NCBI RefSeq assembly: GCF_000576555.1
Contig: NZ_CP007145.1
Location: forward strand, 2,852,001 to 2,916,000
Source: Hymenobacter swuensis DY53
Lineage (GTDB): Bacteria; Bacteroidota; Bacteroidia; Cytophagales; Hymenobacteraceae
Direction of reading: 5' to 3'
Length of the DNA stretch: 64,000 nt
Shown piece by piece: positions 8,192-18,025 of the stretch. The first letter of the stretch is position 1; the number at the start of each line of letters is the position of its first letter. The position numbers and the translations under genes were made by a program. The notes below the pieces were generated by a model. The model worked only from the letters and a program-made list of their open reading frames with translations, was not told the DNA's origin and did no database searches.

Positions 8192-9472
8192 TCACCGGAT
8201 TTCCCGCCGGAAGAACCACAGACACCACCCCAGCAACAGCCCGTAGCGGGCGGCCTGGGCCAGCGGCGCGCCTAGCAAACCGTAGCGTGGCAGCAACACC
8301 GCCAGCAAGCCGGCCAGCACCACCGCCGACGCAGCCTGCACGGCCACGTAACGCCCCACCCGCGCCTGCGACGTCAGCAGAAATAGCAAAGTCCAGGTCA
8401 GAAATTTAGCCCAGTCGGCCAGTAGCTGGGGGCTCAGCAGGAAGTCGGCGGCGGCAAAGCGGGGCTCGAACAGCAGCGGCAGCAGCCAGCCGCGCAGCAG
8501 CCACAGCAGCCCCAGGGCCAGGGCCAACCCCGGGGCCAACAGCAGCAGCACCATGCGCACAAACTGGCCGCGCGCGGCGGGCCGGGCATTCAGGGCCGCC
8601 AGGCGCGGGTAGTACACGCTGCTCATCACCGCCGAAAACACCATGGTATAGTTATCGGATAGTTTGGCTACGGCCTGCCATAAATCGGTGGCGGCCAGCC
8701 CGAACTGCCGGATCAGCAATTCGCGTAGGCTGAAATCCACAACTTTGGAAAACAGCAGCACACTCAAGGCCATCAGCAGAAACCGACCCAGCCCGCGCAG
8801 AGCCGGACGGCTGATGCGGCCGCGCAGCCGTGGCAGTAGTCTGGCCCGGGCCGCCACCCACGCGGCGGGCCCCAGGGTGAGGCCCTGCGCCCCCAGGTAG
8901 GCCAGCAGCGCATACGGTACCGAGCCGCCGGCCCCCAGCACGGCTGCCACGGCCAGCGGCCCCAGGGCACTCAGCAATACCGTCAGGCCCACGTAGGCCC
9001 CCAGCCGGCCGGCCGCCAGCAGCAGCGTCACCACAAAGGCGTGCCCGATGAGCAGCAGCAGCCCCAGACCAAACAGCAGGCTCCAGCCCGGCCCCATCTG
9101 AAACACGCCTACCAGTGGGCCGGGCACCAGCAGCACCAGCGCCACGCTCAGCCCCAGGGCCAGCGCATTCAGCAACAGCCCCGCGCCCAGCCACGCGCGG
9201 TAGCGGCCCGAGCCGGCCCGTAGCGGGGCCAGGTATTTGACCACTCCTACATGTACCCCGTCATTGGGCAGCGTAGTGAACAGGGCCATCAGGTTCTGGA
9301 AATGCGCCAGCAGCGTGAGTCCGCCCGGGCCGCCGTACACGGCCAGCAGCTTGTTGAGCAGCAACGCCCCCGCCGTACGGGCCGCTACGGCTACCGCAGA
9401 ACCCAGGGAGCCACGCAGAAACCGGCCTAGTACGGCGGCGCGGGGTTCGGGCTGGGCATCGGGTGCAGTCAT
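8192..9472 (-). CDS. O-antigen/polysaccharide flippase, Wzx-like
   Basis: The protein from ATG 9472 has 426 residues and about twelve membrane helices, the layout of Wzx/MATE-like polysaccharide transporters. It keeps the N-terminal FLRGSLGSAVAVAARTAGAL helix and a TTLPNDGVHVGVVKYLAPL loop typical of O-antigen translocases, and a central KLSDNYTMVFSAVMSSVYYPRL stretch. It should move an undecaprenyl-linked glycan across the inner membrane. A longer reading frame extends to 9646 but overlaps the next gene and is unlikely. It is downstream of the FemAB-like gene on the same strand, with a 157-base gap. Confidence 0.88.
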   Translation of the reverse strand: MTAPDAQPEPRAAVLGRFLRGSLGSAVAVAARTAGALLLNKLLAVYGGPGGLTLLAHFQNLMALFTTLPNDGVHVGVVKYLAPLRAGSGRYRAWLGAGLLLNALALGLSVALVLLVPGPLVGVFQMGPGWSLLFGLGLLLLIGHAFVVTLLLAAGRLGAYVGLTVLLSALGPLAVAAVLGAGGSVPYALLAYLGAQGLTLGPAAWVAARARLLPRLRGRISRPALRGLGRFLLMALSVLLFSKVVDFSLRELLIRQFGLAATDLWQAVAKLSDNYTMVFSAVMSSVYYPRLAALNARPAARGQFVRMVLLLLAPGLALALGLLWLLRGWLLPLLFEPRFAAADFLLSPQLLADWAKFLTWTLLFLLTSQARVGRYVAVQAASAVVLAGLLAVLLPRYGLLGAPLAQAARYGLLLGWCLWFFRREIR

Positions 9473-9629
9473 AAAGCAAGGGTAAGCAGTCGGCGGCCGG
9501 CCTGGTTTTACCTGACCGGCAGGATATCTTTTGAGGTACGAATTCCGGGTAATATAACGGGTGCCGGGGTGCCCGGCGCCGTTTAACCATAAGCCACGAG
9601 TACGCGGCGCGGTATTACCCGCAGAGTTG

Positions 9630-10637
9630 CTACAGCGCCTTCTCAAACGTCAGCTTGAGGCTGGGCACGCCGCCCAAATGACGCTTGAACCGCAGCAACG
9701 ACTGATTCAGACCCTCCGGCAGCGTGGAGGTGCCCAAATCGAGCAGGCGCATCCCGCTGGCCCGGCCAAACGCGTGCAGCCCGGCGTTCAGCAACACCAC
9801 CGGACTCAAGGAGTTATAAGCCAGCGGGCTGGCGGGGTAGAAGTTATACAGTACATCGAACCGCACCTGAATGGCAATGGTCAGGGCCGCCCAGTCCCCC
9901 GCCGCGTCACGCACCGAAAACAGGAATACCTGGCGTGGCAGTGCCTGAAACAGCGTTTGGAGCTGCTCCAGCGTCATCGACAATTCCTGGCCCTTTTCCT
10001 CGCGGCAGCGGCGCAGAAACTCGTACGCCAGCGGCAGTAGCAGCGGCGGCTCCTGCTCGAAGCGCAACCCGTGCCGCTCGCACTTCAGCAGCCGCCGCCG
10101 TTCCGAAGGATGCAGCCGCGCGGTGTACTCCTGGTCGAGGGGCAGATGATTGTTGAGCTCCGCCAGCAGCACCTGGAAGCCAAGCCGGGTAAGCACTTCG
10201 GTCAGGCAGGCACTGGCGGCCGGCTCGTAGGCAAAGGCGTGCGCCCGCACCGTAAACCGCCGTATTCCCAGGGCCCGCAATTCCGCTTCAACTGCCCGCA
10301 AAAACTCTGTCAGCACCGCTTTTGGCAACTCCGGGGCCATTTGCACGCCGCCGAAAGGTGCCTGCCAGTGGCTACGGGCGGTAGTGGCATCCGCACTCAG
10401 AAACACCGTTAGCTGTGCTACCGTGCGCCCCGGTTCCGTCTCTTCCAGCAAGAAGTGTAGCCGCTCGCCGGGACCGTATTGCAGAGCCAGATGCGCGGGG
10501 GTGAGGTATAGCCAGGGCGCGTACGCCAGAGGAAGTATCGGAACCGGGGCCAGGCCCGTCAGCAGCCGCACGCCGTATCGGGCCTCAAAAGCCGGCAGGG
10601 GCAGAACAGCAGCAGGAACGGGAGGCAAGGGTAGCAA
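9630..10637 (-). CDS. FemAB/GNAT-like acetyltransferase-fold protein
   Basis: This 335-residue cytoplasmic protein has two halves that look like tandem GNAT folds, as in FemAB and the BioF2-like group: an N-terminal part with AYAPWLYLTP, and a C-terminal part with LHPSERRRLLKCER, then AALTIAIQVRFDVLYNFYPAS and GLHAFGRASGMRLLDLGTS. Such proteins add amino-acyl or acyl groups to cell-wall or polysaccharide precursors. The setting beside a flippase supports an envelope role, but the substrate cannot be told from the sequence. It is divergent from the CorA gene across 163 bases. Confidence 0.8.
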   Translation of the reverse strand: MLPLPPVPAAVLPLPAFEARYGVRLLTGLAPVPILPLAYAPWLYLTPAHLALQYGPGERLHFLLEETEPGRTVAQLTVFLSADATTARSHWQAPFGGVQMAPELPKAVLTEFLRAVEAELRALGIRRFTVRAHAFAYEPAASACLTEVLTRLGFQVLLAELNNHLPLDQEYTARLHPSERRRLLKCERHGLRFEQEPPLLLPLAYEFLRRCREEKGQELSMTLEQLQTLFQALPRQVFLFSVRDAAGDWAALTIAIQVRFDVLYNFYPASPLAYNSLSPVVLLNAGLHAFGRASGMRLLDLGTSTLPEGLNQSLLRFKRHLGGVPSLKLTFEKAL

Positions 10638-10800
10638 AGGCAGAGTAAAAACGGCCGGCGAAAGTACGAGTATTTCCCGCCCTATTCAGTACGCGCCGCT
10701 ACCAGCACAACGTGGCGGCCGGCCTGGTTTGCCGGGCAGCACCCAGCTTTTTCGGCGGAATCCCGTAAACTGTTCCATTCTTTTGCCTCCTGCCCTTTGC

Positions 10801-12009
10801 ATGTCTAGCCCTCCGCCTGCTACTCCCCTCCCGCAGCCACCGTCCGCTGCACCGCTTCCCGACGAAGAAGATGACCACCTGCACACCCGGGCCGTAGCTG
10901 ACCGGGACGCCACCCGCCAGGCCCGCGAGCAGATGGTGGGCCAGCGCCCCGGCACGCTCATCGTGCGAGAAGATGCCCTGTCGCCGCGCCTGTTCCTGAT
11001 TTCCTACGACGAGAATTTTTATGAGGAGCACGAATACCCCCGCTACGACGAACTGCTGGCTTACTTCCGGGAACATCCCGACCAAAAGCACTGGATTGAC
11101 ATTCGGGGGTACGACGACTTGCCCCTGATGCAGCGCATCCAAGAGGATTTTCGCATTCATCCGCTCCAGATGGAAGACGTGCTGGGCGACTACCAGCGGG
11201 CCAAGGTGGAGGAAACCGAAGATGGCCTGTTTCTGGTGTCGCGCATGACGGAATTCACGCGCCTGCTGGACATCGACGACGACCAGCTTTCCATTTTCAC
11301 CGGGGCTAATTACGTCCTCACCTTTCAGGATGATTACGAGGACTGCCTGGACGCTGTGCGCCTGCGCCTGCGCACCGGCCGCAGCAACATCCGGCGGCGC
11401 ACCCCGCTTTACTTGGCCTACGCCCTCACCGATGTGGTACTCGACCATTACTACCCCACTATGGCGGCCATCGGCGACTATCTAGAAACCCTGGAGGAGC
11501 GCATTTTCCAGGGTCGCCCCGACCGGCGCGTGCTCAACCGCATTCTGCACATCAAGAAGGATATTGTGCGCTTCCGCCGCCTGGTGTACCCGGAGCGGGA
11601 GAAAATTGCCGAGTTGCTGCGGATGCCCGATGAAACGGTACCCGAGGAAATCAAGGTATTCTTCAAGGACTGCTACGACCACGCCATTCAGGCCCTGGAC
11701 CTAGCCGAAAGCTACCGGGAAACCGTGAGCAGTCTGGTGGAGCTGTATATGTCGGATCAGAGCAACCGCGCCAACGAGGTAATGAAAGTGCTGACCATCA
11801 TCAGCAGCATTTTCATTCCGCTGAGCTTCGTGGTGGGCCTCTACGGCATGAACTTCCAGCGCGAAGCCCCCGACGGCCGCATCAACTACCTCAACATGCC
11901 AGAGTTGTACAGTCCCTGGGGCTATCCGGTGCTGCTGGGGCTGCTGCTGCTCATCGTCATCGGCCAGCTCACGTATTTCTACCGCAAAGGCTGGCTGACA
12001 AATAGGTGA
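10801..12009 (+). CDS. corA: CorA-family divalent cation channel
   Basis: From ATG 10801 the protein has 402 residues. A long soluble domain rich in Asp and Glu (about 1-330) is followed by two C-terminal membrane helices; the first ends with the family signature YGMNF. This is the CorA/ZntB plan, a homopentameric channel for Mg2+ or related ions. The usual GMNFxxMPE is replaced by GMNFQREAPDGR, so ion choice may differ, and the YGMNF itself is intact. An upstream in-frame extension to 10384 overlaps the opposite gene and is rejected. A repeat element with a bidirectional hairpin follows. Confidence 0.92.
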   Translation: MSSPPPATPLPQPPSAAPLPDEEDDHLHTRAVADRDATRQAREQMVGQRPGTLIVREDALSPRLFLISYDENFYEEHEYPRYDELLAYFREHPDQKHWIDIRGYDDLPLMQRIQEDFRIHPLQMEDVLGDYQRAKVEETEDGLFLVSRMTEFTRLLDIDDDQLSIFTGANYVLTFQDDYEDCLDAVRLRLRTGRSNIRRRTPLYLAYALTDVVLDHYYPTMAAIGDYLETLEERIFQGRPDRRVLNRILHIKKDIVRFRRLVYPEREKIAELLRMPDETVPEEIKVFFKDCYDHAIQALDLAESYRETVSSLVELYMSDQSNRANEVMKVLTIISSIFIPLSFVVGLYGMNFQREAPDGRINYLNMPELYSPWGYPVLLGLLLLIVIGQLTYFYRKGWLTNR

Positions 12010-12019
12010 ATGAACGACT

Positions 12020-12200
12020 GTCATTGCGAGGCGGAGCCGAAGCAATCCGTCCGTACGCAGTCAAAATCCCTGATAAACAGAAAGCCCCTGACGTCTGGTT
12101 CTGATGTCAGGGGCTTTTGAGTAGGTCAAAGGTAGGCGCTTCGTGAAGGAAGGATTAGCTGCGCTGTCCTTCGGGTGCTTCGGCTTCGCCTCGCAATGAC
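12020..12200. repeat. dispersed palindromic element, copy B
   Basis: Terminal inverted repeats of 23 bases (12020-12042 / 12178-12200, one mismatch) begin GTCATTGCGAGGC. Inside, 12081-12118 forms a strong hairpin (AAAGCCCCTGACGT / ATGTCAGGGGCTTTT) able to stop transcription from both the CorA gene and the opposing propeller gene. The interior matches the element at 6941-7107. Confidence 0.8.
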
Positions 12201-12214
12201 ACCTCCTCACCACT

Positions 12215-14941
12215 TCACAACTTCACATCCGTACGGCGCAGCTCGGAGCCTACCACCCGGAACAGGTGGTAGATACCGGTCACGGGGTCGTGGGACAGGG
12301 CCACCTGGGGAGTAGTGGTGTTGAAGGGCTGGCCCCCGATGAGGCGGGAGCCGGCATCGTAGAGGTAGGTTTTGCCGGGGCCGGTTTCCGTGACGGCGTA
12401 CAGTTGGCGGCCGGGGCCAAAGTTGAAATACTGCACTGAGCGTGGGGCCGTGGTGATGAACGTCTGATTCAGGAGCTGACGGCCGCCGGAGCTTAGGAGC
12501 GTAAAGTGGTTCCCCTCTTCCCGGGCCACCACGTAGTCCCGCTGCTGCTGGTCGGGGATGAGCTGGAAACGGCTGGTACGGCTCCAGGTGGCTACCCGGC
12601 GGCGGCTTATGATGTCGCCACTCAGGTTGAAGCTCACCAATTCCCCATGCTGGGTCACCACCGTCACGCGGCTGCGGCTCAGCGAAGCCCCGGTTTCGGC
12701 CAGTCCGCTGCCCGTGAGCCGCGCCCCCATGCTGATGGGGAAGCCCGGGTACGGGCTACCGGCCTGGTCAAACGCATACACGTAACCGTTTTCCAGCAGC
12801 ACCACCAACACATCCCGGCCGTCTACGGTGAGGTACTGGGGCGGCCCGGCCAGCCGGAACTCCAGCTGCTTGGGCTGCCAGCCGGGAAATGTGCGACCCT
12901 GCGTATCGTACAGAAACAGATTGCCGCTGGCCCCGGCTACCAGCAGCCGGCGCGGCGCACTGCCCCCCGCCGGCGATACGCTCAGGGACGTCGCGCGTAC
13001 GGTATCGGGCAGGTTGAGCGGGAAGTTGGGCTGCACCTGCCCCCGGCTGTTGAGCTGAAACAGCTGCCCCGGCGTTGACAGCAGGAAACCAGTGGCCCCT
13101 GGCAGCCGATACGTAGGCCCCACCAGCGGCCCCGGCAACGAATCAGACCACGCCACCACATTGTCGGGGGTGATGTAGTGCAGTACGTGGGAAGTATCCT
13201 GTACCAGCACGCCGGGCAGCTTCGCCCCGCTCACAAGCACTATTTCGGGCGAACTGCTCAGTGGTGTTTTGAAGGCCAGCACGCTGCCCGTGCCGTTCTG
13301 GTTCTGGGGGCGCGCCTCGGCGGGGCCTACAATGGGATGCCGCAGCACAAACTGAGTGAAATACTGCGCGCCTGGCTCCCGCTCATCGGCGGCGGGCACC
13401 CACTGCATACTCACTTGCGGAAAGCGCTTAAACAGGGTTTCGTTACGCAACAGCCCGGCCCGACGCTCCTCCTGCAACCCCCGCAGCAACAGATTCCAGC
13501 AGTTACGCGTGTCCAGCAGCACCCGCAGCCGGGCCAGGGGCTGGGCTTCCTGCAGAAACGCGACCTGCGTGGGTGAGCGGCTCCACACCTCCCCGGCCGC
13601 TACATCGGTCAGCCATTGATAGAGGGCCGCTTCATCATCGCCAAACGCTACGTAATTACCCACCTGTGCCACCATGGGCCGCGCAAACCCCCGGAAGGCC
13701 GGGCCCAGCAACTGCCGGGGCAGTTCCGGCACACCGGTCTGGTAAATCTGGTACGGCCCCACCCGCGTAAAGCCCGGGCTTGCCCCCACGCCGCGCCGCA
13801 ACTGGCCCAGCAGGCTGCTTACTTTGCCGGGGTTGGCGGTGTACGCCAGCGCCAGCTTGCCCGGCCGCGCCCGCGCCGAGGGAGTTGCCAGATAGCACAG
13901 GGCCACTTCCTGACTAAGCTGGGCCGTGAGGCTATCCAGCAGCGGCCCCGTGGCAGCAGCCACCGAATCGGGGGCGACGGGGCGCGGGCCGCGCAGGACG
14001 GCGGCTGATCCCAGCCCGATGTGTACCACCAGCGCCGCCCGCAGGGGCAGCACCTCCGCCATACGCAGCCGCTGGGCGGGCTGGCCCATCAGGCGCTGAT
14101 GCAGCCCGTCGCGGGCCGTTTCGGGGTTGGCAAAGCCGTTGAAGGTGACCTTGTTACCGGCCAGCTTCATTTCCGTCATCTCATTGCGAGCCAGACTGGC
14201 CACAGCGGCTATTTCGGGAGTGAGCTCCTGCCGGAAAAATACGCCCAGCAGCTGTGGCAGCCGCCGCTGGTTGAGCAGCAGCGTGGCATCCACGTCGCGC
14301 AGCTGGAAGTAGTCGGTACTTTGAAACTCGGCGGCGACGGTAGGGGCTTCAGGGTGCTCCAAGCGGCGGGCCACGGCTTCTACTAGGGCCGGACTGGCAC
14401 TTAGCAGCAGGTGGTTGCGGTAGTTGAGCAGCGTGAGGCCCTCCTTGCTGCTGCGGCTACGCACTTCCGTCAGCAGCTGACCCAGGTATTCCCGGTCCGT
14501 TACCGTGAACCGGGGGTCCCGCCCCAGCCCTTCTATCAGCCCGCGCACCTGCCGGTACTCCCGCACGCTGCCGATGGGCACCTGAAATAGCACATCGAAG
14601 CGGCCGGGGCCGGTAACGTGCAGGGAGGTGAGGACCCGTTTGCGGCCCAGAAAACGTAGTACCACGTTCCGGCCGCCAGTCAGGCTGTCGGCCATGGTCA
14701 ACTGGTCTTCTACCTGCTGGAAGTAGCGCACCGCTTTGATGTTGTCCCAGAGCTGGGTTTCCTTGAGGTGGCGCACCAGCGTCGGATGGTCGCGCGTGAC
14801 GGCTACCAGCACAGCATCATCGGGCACCAGCGCCCAGGGGTCCACGGGTACCCGGGCCACGGTGCGGCGGTAGTATACATAGGAGCCCAGCGCCGCCAGC
14901 AGCAGCAAACCCGTTAAGAAGACCAGTACTCGTTGCGACAT
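12215..14941 (-). CDS. large anchored protein, DUF3352-like with C-terminal propeller
   Basis: From ATG 14941 the protein has 908 residues. One N-terminal membrane helix (about 5-25) anchors a large outside part. Residues of about 30-540 include VPDDAVLVAVTRD and resemble the DUF3352-type repeats of Bacteroidota. From about 550 to the end there are repeated strands such as RRLLVAGASGNLFLYD, DVLVVLLENGYVYAFD and SRVTVVTQHGELVSF, the pattern of a PQQ/WD-type beta-propeller. An enzymatic site was not recognised; a scaffolding or binding role is more likely. ATG 14971 would add ten residues and is possible. Confidence 0.78.
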   Translation of the reverse strand: MSQRVLVFLTGLLLLAALGSYVYYRRTVARVPVDPWALVPDDAVLVAVTRDHPTLVRHLKETQLWDNIKAVRYFQQVEDQLTMADSLTGGRNVVLRFLGRKRVLTSLHVTGPGRFDVLFQVPIGSVREYRQVRGLIEGLGRDPRFTVTDREYLGQLLTEVRSRSSKEGLTLLNYRNHLLLSASPALVEAVARRLEHPEAPTVAAEFQSTDYFQLRDVDATLLLNQRRLPQLLGVFFRQELTPEIAAVASLARNEMTEMKLAGNKVTFNGFANPETARDGLHQRLMGQPAQRLRMAEVLPLRAALVVHIGLGSAAVLRGPRPVAPDSVAAATGPLLDSLTAQLSQEVALCYLATPSARARPGKLALAYTANPGKVSSLLGQLRRGVGASPGFTRVGPYQIYQTGVPELPRQLLGPAFRGFARPMVAQVGNYVAFGDDEAALYQWLTDVAAGEVWSRSPTQVAFLQEAQPLARLRVLLDTRNCWNLLLRGLQEERRAGLLRNETLFKRFPQVSMQWVPAADEREPGAQYFTQFVLRHPIVGPAEARPQNQNGTGSVLAFKTPLSSSPEIVLVSGAKLPGVLVQDTSHVLHYITPDNVVAWSDSLPGPLVGPTYRLPGATGFLLSTPGQLFQLNSRGQVQPNFPLNLPDTVRATSLSVSPAGGSAPRRLLVAGASGNLFLYDTQGRTFPGWQPKQLEFRLAGPPQYLTVDGRDVLVVLLENGYVYAFDQAGSPYPGFPISMGARLTGSGLAETGASLSRSRVTVVTQHGELVSFNLSGDIISRRRVATWSRTSRFQLIPDQQQRDYVVAREEGNHFTLLSSGGRQLLNQTFITTAPRSVQYFNFGPGRQLYAVTETGPGKTYLYDAGSRLIGGQPFNTTTPQVALSHDPVTGIYHLFRVVGSELRRTDVKL

Positions 14942-15078
14942 GCGGGAAACCCGGGAGGTGGGGAACGGCAAAAATAGGCATTCGGGGCGGAGTGCGCCGA
15001 ATGCAGCGCGCCGCCGCTAATGCGGTTTGCAGGCCAGTTTTCTATCTTCCGGCCTGAAACACTTTCTCCTCTCCCTGT

Positions 15079-16548
15079 ATGTCTGAAAAACAAGGCCATT
15101 TTCAGCGGGCCATTACGCTGTTTGATGCCGTCATGATTGTGACTGGCAGTATGATTGGCTCCGGTATCTTTATTGTATCGGCCGATATTGCCCGACAGGT
15201 CGGCTCCAGCGGCTGGCTGCTGGTGGTGTGGCTGCTGACGGGCGTTATTACCATGGCCGGGGCTATCAGCTACGGTGAGTTGGCCTCTATGTTCCCGAAA
15301 GTAGGCGGCCAGTACGTGTATCTGCGCGAATCCTACAACAAGCTGGTGGCGTTTCTCTACGGCTGGTCGTTGTTCACGGTCATCCAGACCGGAGTTATTG
15401 CGGCGGTGGCGGTGGCGTTTGCCAAGTTCACCGGGGTGCTGATACCGTGGTTCAGCGTGAAGAACGTACTGCTTCAGGTTGCCGGCCTGGAGTTCAGCAG
15501 CGTGCAGCTGCTGGCCATCATCCTCATCATCGGTATTACGGCCCTGAACGCGCAGGGCGTGCGCACCGGCAAGCTCATCCAGAACGTGCTGGGCAGCACC
15601 AAGCTGGTGGCCCTGGCCCTGCTCATCGTGTTTGGGGTGGCACTGGGCATCAACCACGAGGCTATTTCAGCCAACTTCCAGGATGTGTGGACTGCCACCC
15701 GTTTCCCGGCGCCCGGCGCGTCGTTTGCGCCCCTGCCCCTGAGCTTATCCGGGCTGGTGGTGGCTATCGGCATGGCCATGACGGGCTCCCTGTTTTCTTC
15801 GGACTCTTGGAACAACATCGGGTTTGCGGGCGAGGAAATTGTGAACCCCGAACGTACGCTGGTGCGCAGCATGGCCATGGGTACGGCCATCGTGACGGTG
15901 TTGTACATCCTCATTAACGTGGTGTACCTGCTGGTGCTGCCCCTGCACGGTTCTCCCGAAGCTACCACGGTAGCCGGCCGCGGCATCCAGTACGCCACCG
16001 ACGACCGGGTGGCCACGGCCGTCGCCGAATCGGTGCTGGGTCAGAAGGGCGCGTATGTGATGGCCATACTGATCATGCTCAGCACCTTCGGGGCCAACAA
16101 CGGCATTATCCTAAGCGGGGCGCGGGCCTACTTCGCCATGGCCCAGGACGGGCTGTTCTTCCCGGGCCTGGCCCGTCTGAACGCGGCCGGCGTACCGAGC
16201 CGGGCCCTGTGGGCGCAGTGCCTGTGGGCCTGCCTGCTCTGCCTGAGCGGCTCGTACGGACAACTGCTCAACTACGTGATGTTCTCGGTGATTCTGTTCT
16301 ACGTCATCACCATCATTGGTATTTTCGTGCTGCGCCGGACGCGGCCCGAGGCTCCGCGTCCCTACCGGGCCTGGGGCTACCCGGTGCTGCCGGCCATCTA
16401 CGTAACCCTGGCTTCGGCTTTCTGCATCATCCTGCTGGTGGCTCCGGATACGGCGGAGTTTTCCCGGCGCGGCTTGGGGTTGGTGGCCCTGGGCATTCCG
16501 GTGTATTTTCTGTTCGGCCGCAGGTTTGGTGGCAATACCCCGGTATAA
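15079..16548 (+). CDS. APC-family amino acid permease
   Basis: This 489-residue protein has twelve predicted membrane helices. The first carries VTGSMIGSGIFIVSADIARQ, the GSGIF backbone break that binds the substrate amino and carboxyl groups in the APC superfamily; helix 6 carries SLFSSDSWNNIGFAGEEI. It resembles the LAT/exchanger branch (for example serine/threonine or broad neutral amino acid exchangers). Substrate is not predictable here. It is divergent from the propeller gene across 137 bases and ended by a clear terminator, so it is probably monocistronic. Confidence 0.9.
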   Translation: MSEKQGHFQRAITLFDAVMIVTGSMIGSGIFIVSADIARQVGSSGWLLVVWLLTGVITMAGAISYGELASMFPKVGGQYVYLRESYNKLVAFLYGWSLFTVIQTGVIAAVAVAFAKFTGVLIPWFSVKNVLLQVAGLEFSSVQLLAIILIIGITALNAQGVRTGKLIQNVLGSTKLVALALLIVFGVALGINHEAISANFQDVWTATRFPAPGASFAPLPLSLSGLVVAIGMAMTGSLFSSDSWNNIGFAGEEIVNPERTLVRSMAMGTAIVTVLYILINVVYLLVLPLHGSPEATTVAGRGIQYATDDRVATAVAESVLGQKGAYVMAILIMLSTFGANNGIILSGARAYFAMAQDGLFFPGLARLNAAGVPSRALWAQCLWACLLCLSGSYGQLLNYVMFSVILFYVITIIGIFVLRRTRPEAPRPYRAWGYPVLPAIYVTLASAFCIILLVAPDTAEFSRRGLGLVALGIPVYFLFGRRFGGNTPV

Positions 16549-16569
16549 GCAACCCGTTTTTTTGTAAGC

Positions 16570-16603
16570 AAAAAGCCCCACCGATGCATCGGCGGGGCTT
16601 TTT
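16570..16603 (+). terminator. intrinsic terminator after APC permease
   Basis: A 12-bp, nearly perfect stem (AAGCCCCACCGATG / CATCGGCGGGGCTT) is followed by TTTTT and preceded by AAAA, so it can act in both directions. It serves the convergent permease and CarboxypepD_reg-like genes. Confidence 0.85.
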
Positions 16604-16666
16604 CATAGTTGCTGGTTTACGGCAGGTGGCAGCGTGCCCTGTTCGCATTGGCGACGTAGAGCGGGT

Positions 16667-17359
16667 CTACCGGCGGCGACGCGCGGCCCCTTCGCGGGGC
16701 AGCAGCGTTACGTTCTGGGGCTGCGTGCTGCGGGTGCGCACTTCCTGGTCTTCGTAGCCGCCGTAACCGTATACCAGCGTATTGTCGCCGGCGGGTACTT
16801 CCAGGGTATAGTTGCCGTTGGCATCAGTGCCGGTTACCTTCTTTGAGCCGCGCACCATGACGGTGGCACCGGCCATCGGGCGGCCGTTTTCATCGAGGAT
16901 GCGGCCGGTCATGGTGACGGTGGCAGGAGCCGCTTCGGGGGCTGGGGTGGCGGCGGGTACGGGCTCAATGGCAATGGGCTCCTCTGCCGGGGCCGCTACC
17001 GGCGCTACCGTAGCGGCGGTGGCAACTGGCGTAGCCGGTTTGGCAGCGGCCTCTTTGGCCGCCGGCGTGGTAGGTTTGGCTTTTTCTTCGGCTTCTGCCG
17101 TTTCCTCGGTTTTGGCTTCCTCGGCGGCGCGGGCTCCGGTAACGGTGGCTTCACCGAGTTCCATTACCGGCATGGCATCGGCCAGGCGGCGGGTAGCCTG
17201 CGCTGGCAGCAGCACGTAGCCCAGCACCACAATAGCCACAATGGCCCCCACAATAATGGCCAACCGACGATTACCCGACGAAAATTCTTCTTCTTCTTCG
17301 TGGAGCAGGTCCGGAGTCACTTCTTCGTTTTCAGCGGGAGTAGTTGTGTTAGCATCCAT
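16667..17359 (-). CDS. membrane-anchored CarboxypepD_reg-like protein
   Basis: Of 230 residues, 1-30 are acidic and cytoplasmic (EEEEEF), about 32-52 form one membrane helix (LAIIVGAIVAIVVLGYVLL), and about 75-145 are a low-complexity Ala/Glu/Pro linker. The C-terminal 80 residues carry TGRILDENGRPMAGATVMVRG, then GTDANGNYTLEVPAGDNTLVY, the carboxypeptidase regulatory-like (Ig-type) domain found at the N-terminus of TonB-dependent receptors. It ends in basic ARRRR. It may be a periplasmic binding or envelope-linking protein; no partner is adjacent. Confidence 0.8.
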   Translation of the reverse strand: MDANTTTPAENEEVTPDLLHEEEEEFSSGNRRLAIIVGAIVAIVVLGYVLLPAQATRRLADAMPVMELGEATVTGARAAEEAKTEETAEAEEKAKPTTPAAKEAAAKPATPVATAATVAPVAAPAEEPIAIEPVPAATPAPEAAPATVTMTGRILDENGRPMAGATVMVRGSKKVTGTDANGNYTLEVPAGDNTLVYGYGGYEDQEVRTRSTQPQNVTLLPREGAARRRR

Positions 17360-17569
17360 AGATGGTTAGGTAAAAAAAAGTGGGGATTTTACAGGGCTCG
17401 AGCAAGGAGTTGGACAGGGAGCTGCAGAGGAATTTCTCCCTTCCCAGACACCATCGGCCCCTAAAGATATAGGTTTAACATAAGCGTAACCTAATTGAGT
17501 ATTCCAATTTTCGGATTTATTTATCGTTACAATTAGCACCTTTCTAGCCCATCGAATGAAATTATTGTA

Positions 17570-17611
17570 AAAAAACCGGGGCTCGTTCCCAAAGTGGAAA
17601 CGAGCCCCGGG
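17570..17611 (-). terminator. intrinsic terminator of the acidic protein gene
   Basis: The stem CCGGGGCTCGTT / AACGAGCCCCGG (12 bp) is followed on the minus strand by TTTTTTT. It lies 25 bases after the stop codon of the 17636-18025 gene. The rest of 17360-17569 is AT-rich upstream DNA of the 16667-17359 gene with no exact promoter match. Confidence 0.85.
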
Positions 17612-17635
17612 CCGCCGAATGGTAGAGCAAGAAGC

Positions 17636-18025
17636 TTAGTCGTGAGCCGGTTTGGCCGGGCCACTTGGCTCTTTCTCACCAAACTCCTGCTCTCGGCTTC
17701 GGATAGGGTTGCCCATGTCGTAGCTGCCTTCCACCTCAAAGCCCGGGCCGCTGGCCTGTTCCCCAGCATTGTCGTGGTCGTTGCCGCCCTGAGGTTCGCC
17801 CTCGCCCCCACCGATGTGCAGGTTTTCGATCTGGTCTTTCTGGTCGGAACGCTGGGTATAGCCGCCCGCGCCGGTGTTGCGCTGGGCCGAGGGGTCACTG
17901 GCGACCTTACCGTTGCTCATGTTTTGCTTGAACTCCTTCTCCTTCTGCAACTGCTCGTTCTCAGGAATGGCCTGCTCGTCGTTGTGAATGATGTCCTTGT
18001 TCGATTTTTCGTTATCGGTAGCCAT
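17636..18025 (-). CDS. small hydrophilic acidic protein, unknown
   Basis: This 129-residue protein is very rich in Glu, Gln, Asn, Asp and Gly, with almost no hydrophobic stretches (MATDNEKSNKDIIHNDEQAI at the start, a Gly-rich centre GGGEGEPQGGNDHDN). It looks intrinsically disordered, of the stress-associated hydrophilin kind, but no family was recognised. Codon-position composition is like its neighbours and it has its own strong terminator, which supports it as real. It is divergent from the FAD oxidoreductase gene. Confidence 0.75.
   Translation of the reverse strand: MATDNEKSNKDIIHNDEQAIPENEQLQKEKEFKQNMSNGKVASDPSAQRNTGAGGYTQRSDQKDQIENLHIGGGEGEPQGGNDHDNAGEQASGPGFEVEGSYDMGNPIRSREQEFGEKEPSGPAKPAHD

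Noticed and set aside
10384..10800. Upstream extension of the CorA gene to 10384
   Set aside because: It overlaps the opposite-strand FemAB-like gene and reads as Ser/Arg-rich shadow sequence; ATG 10801 fits the family start.
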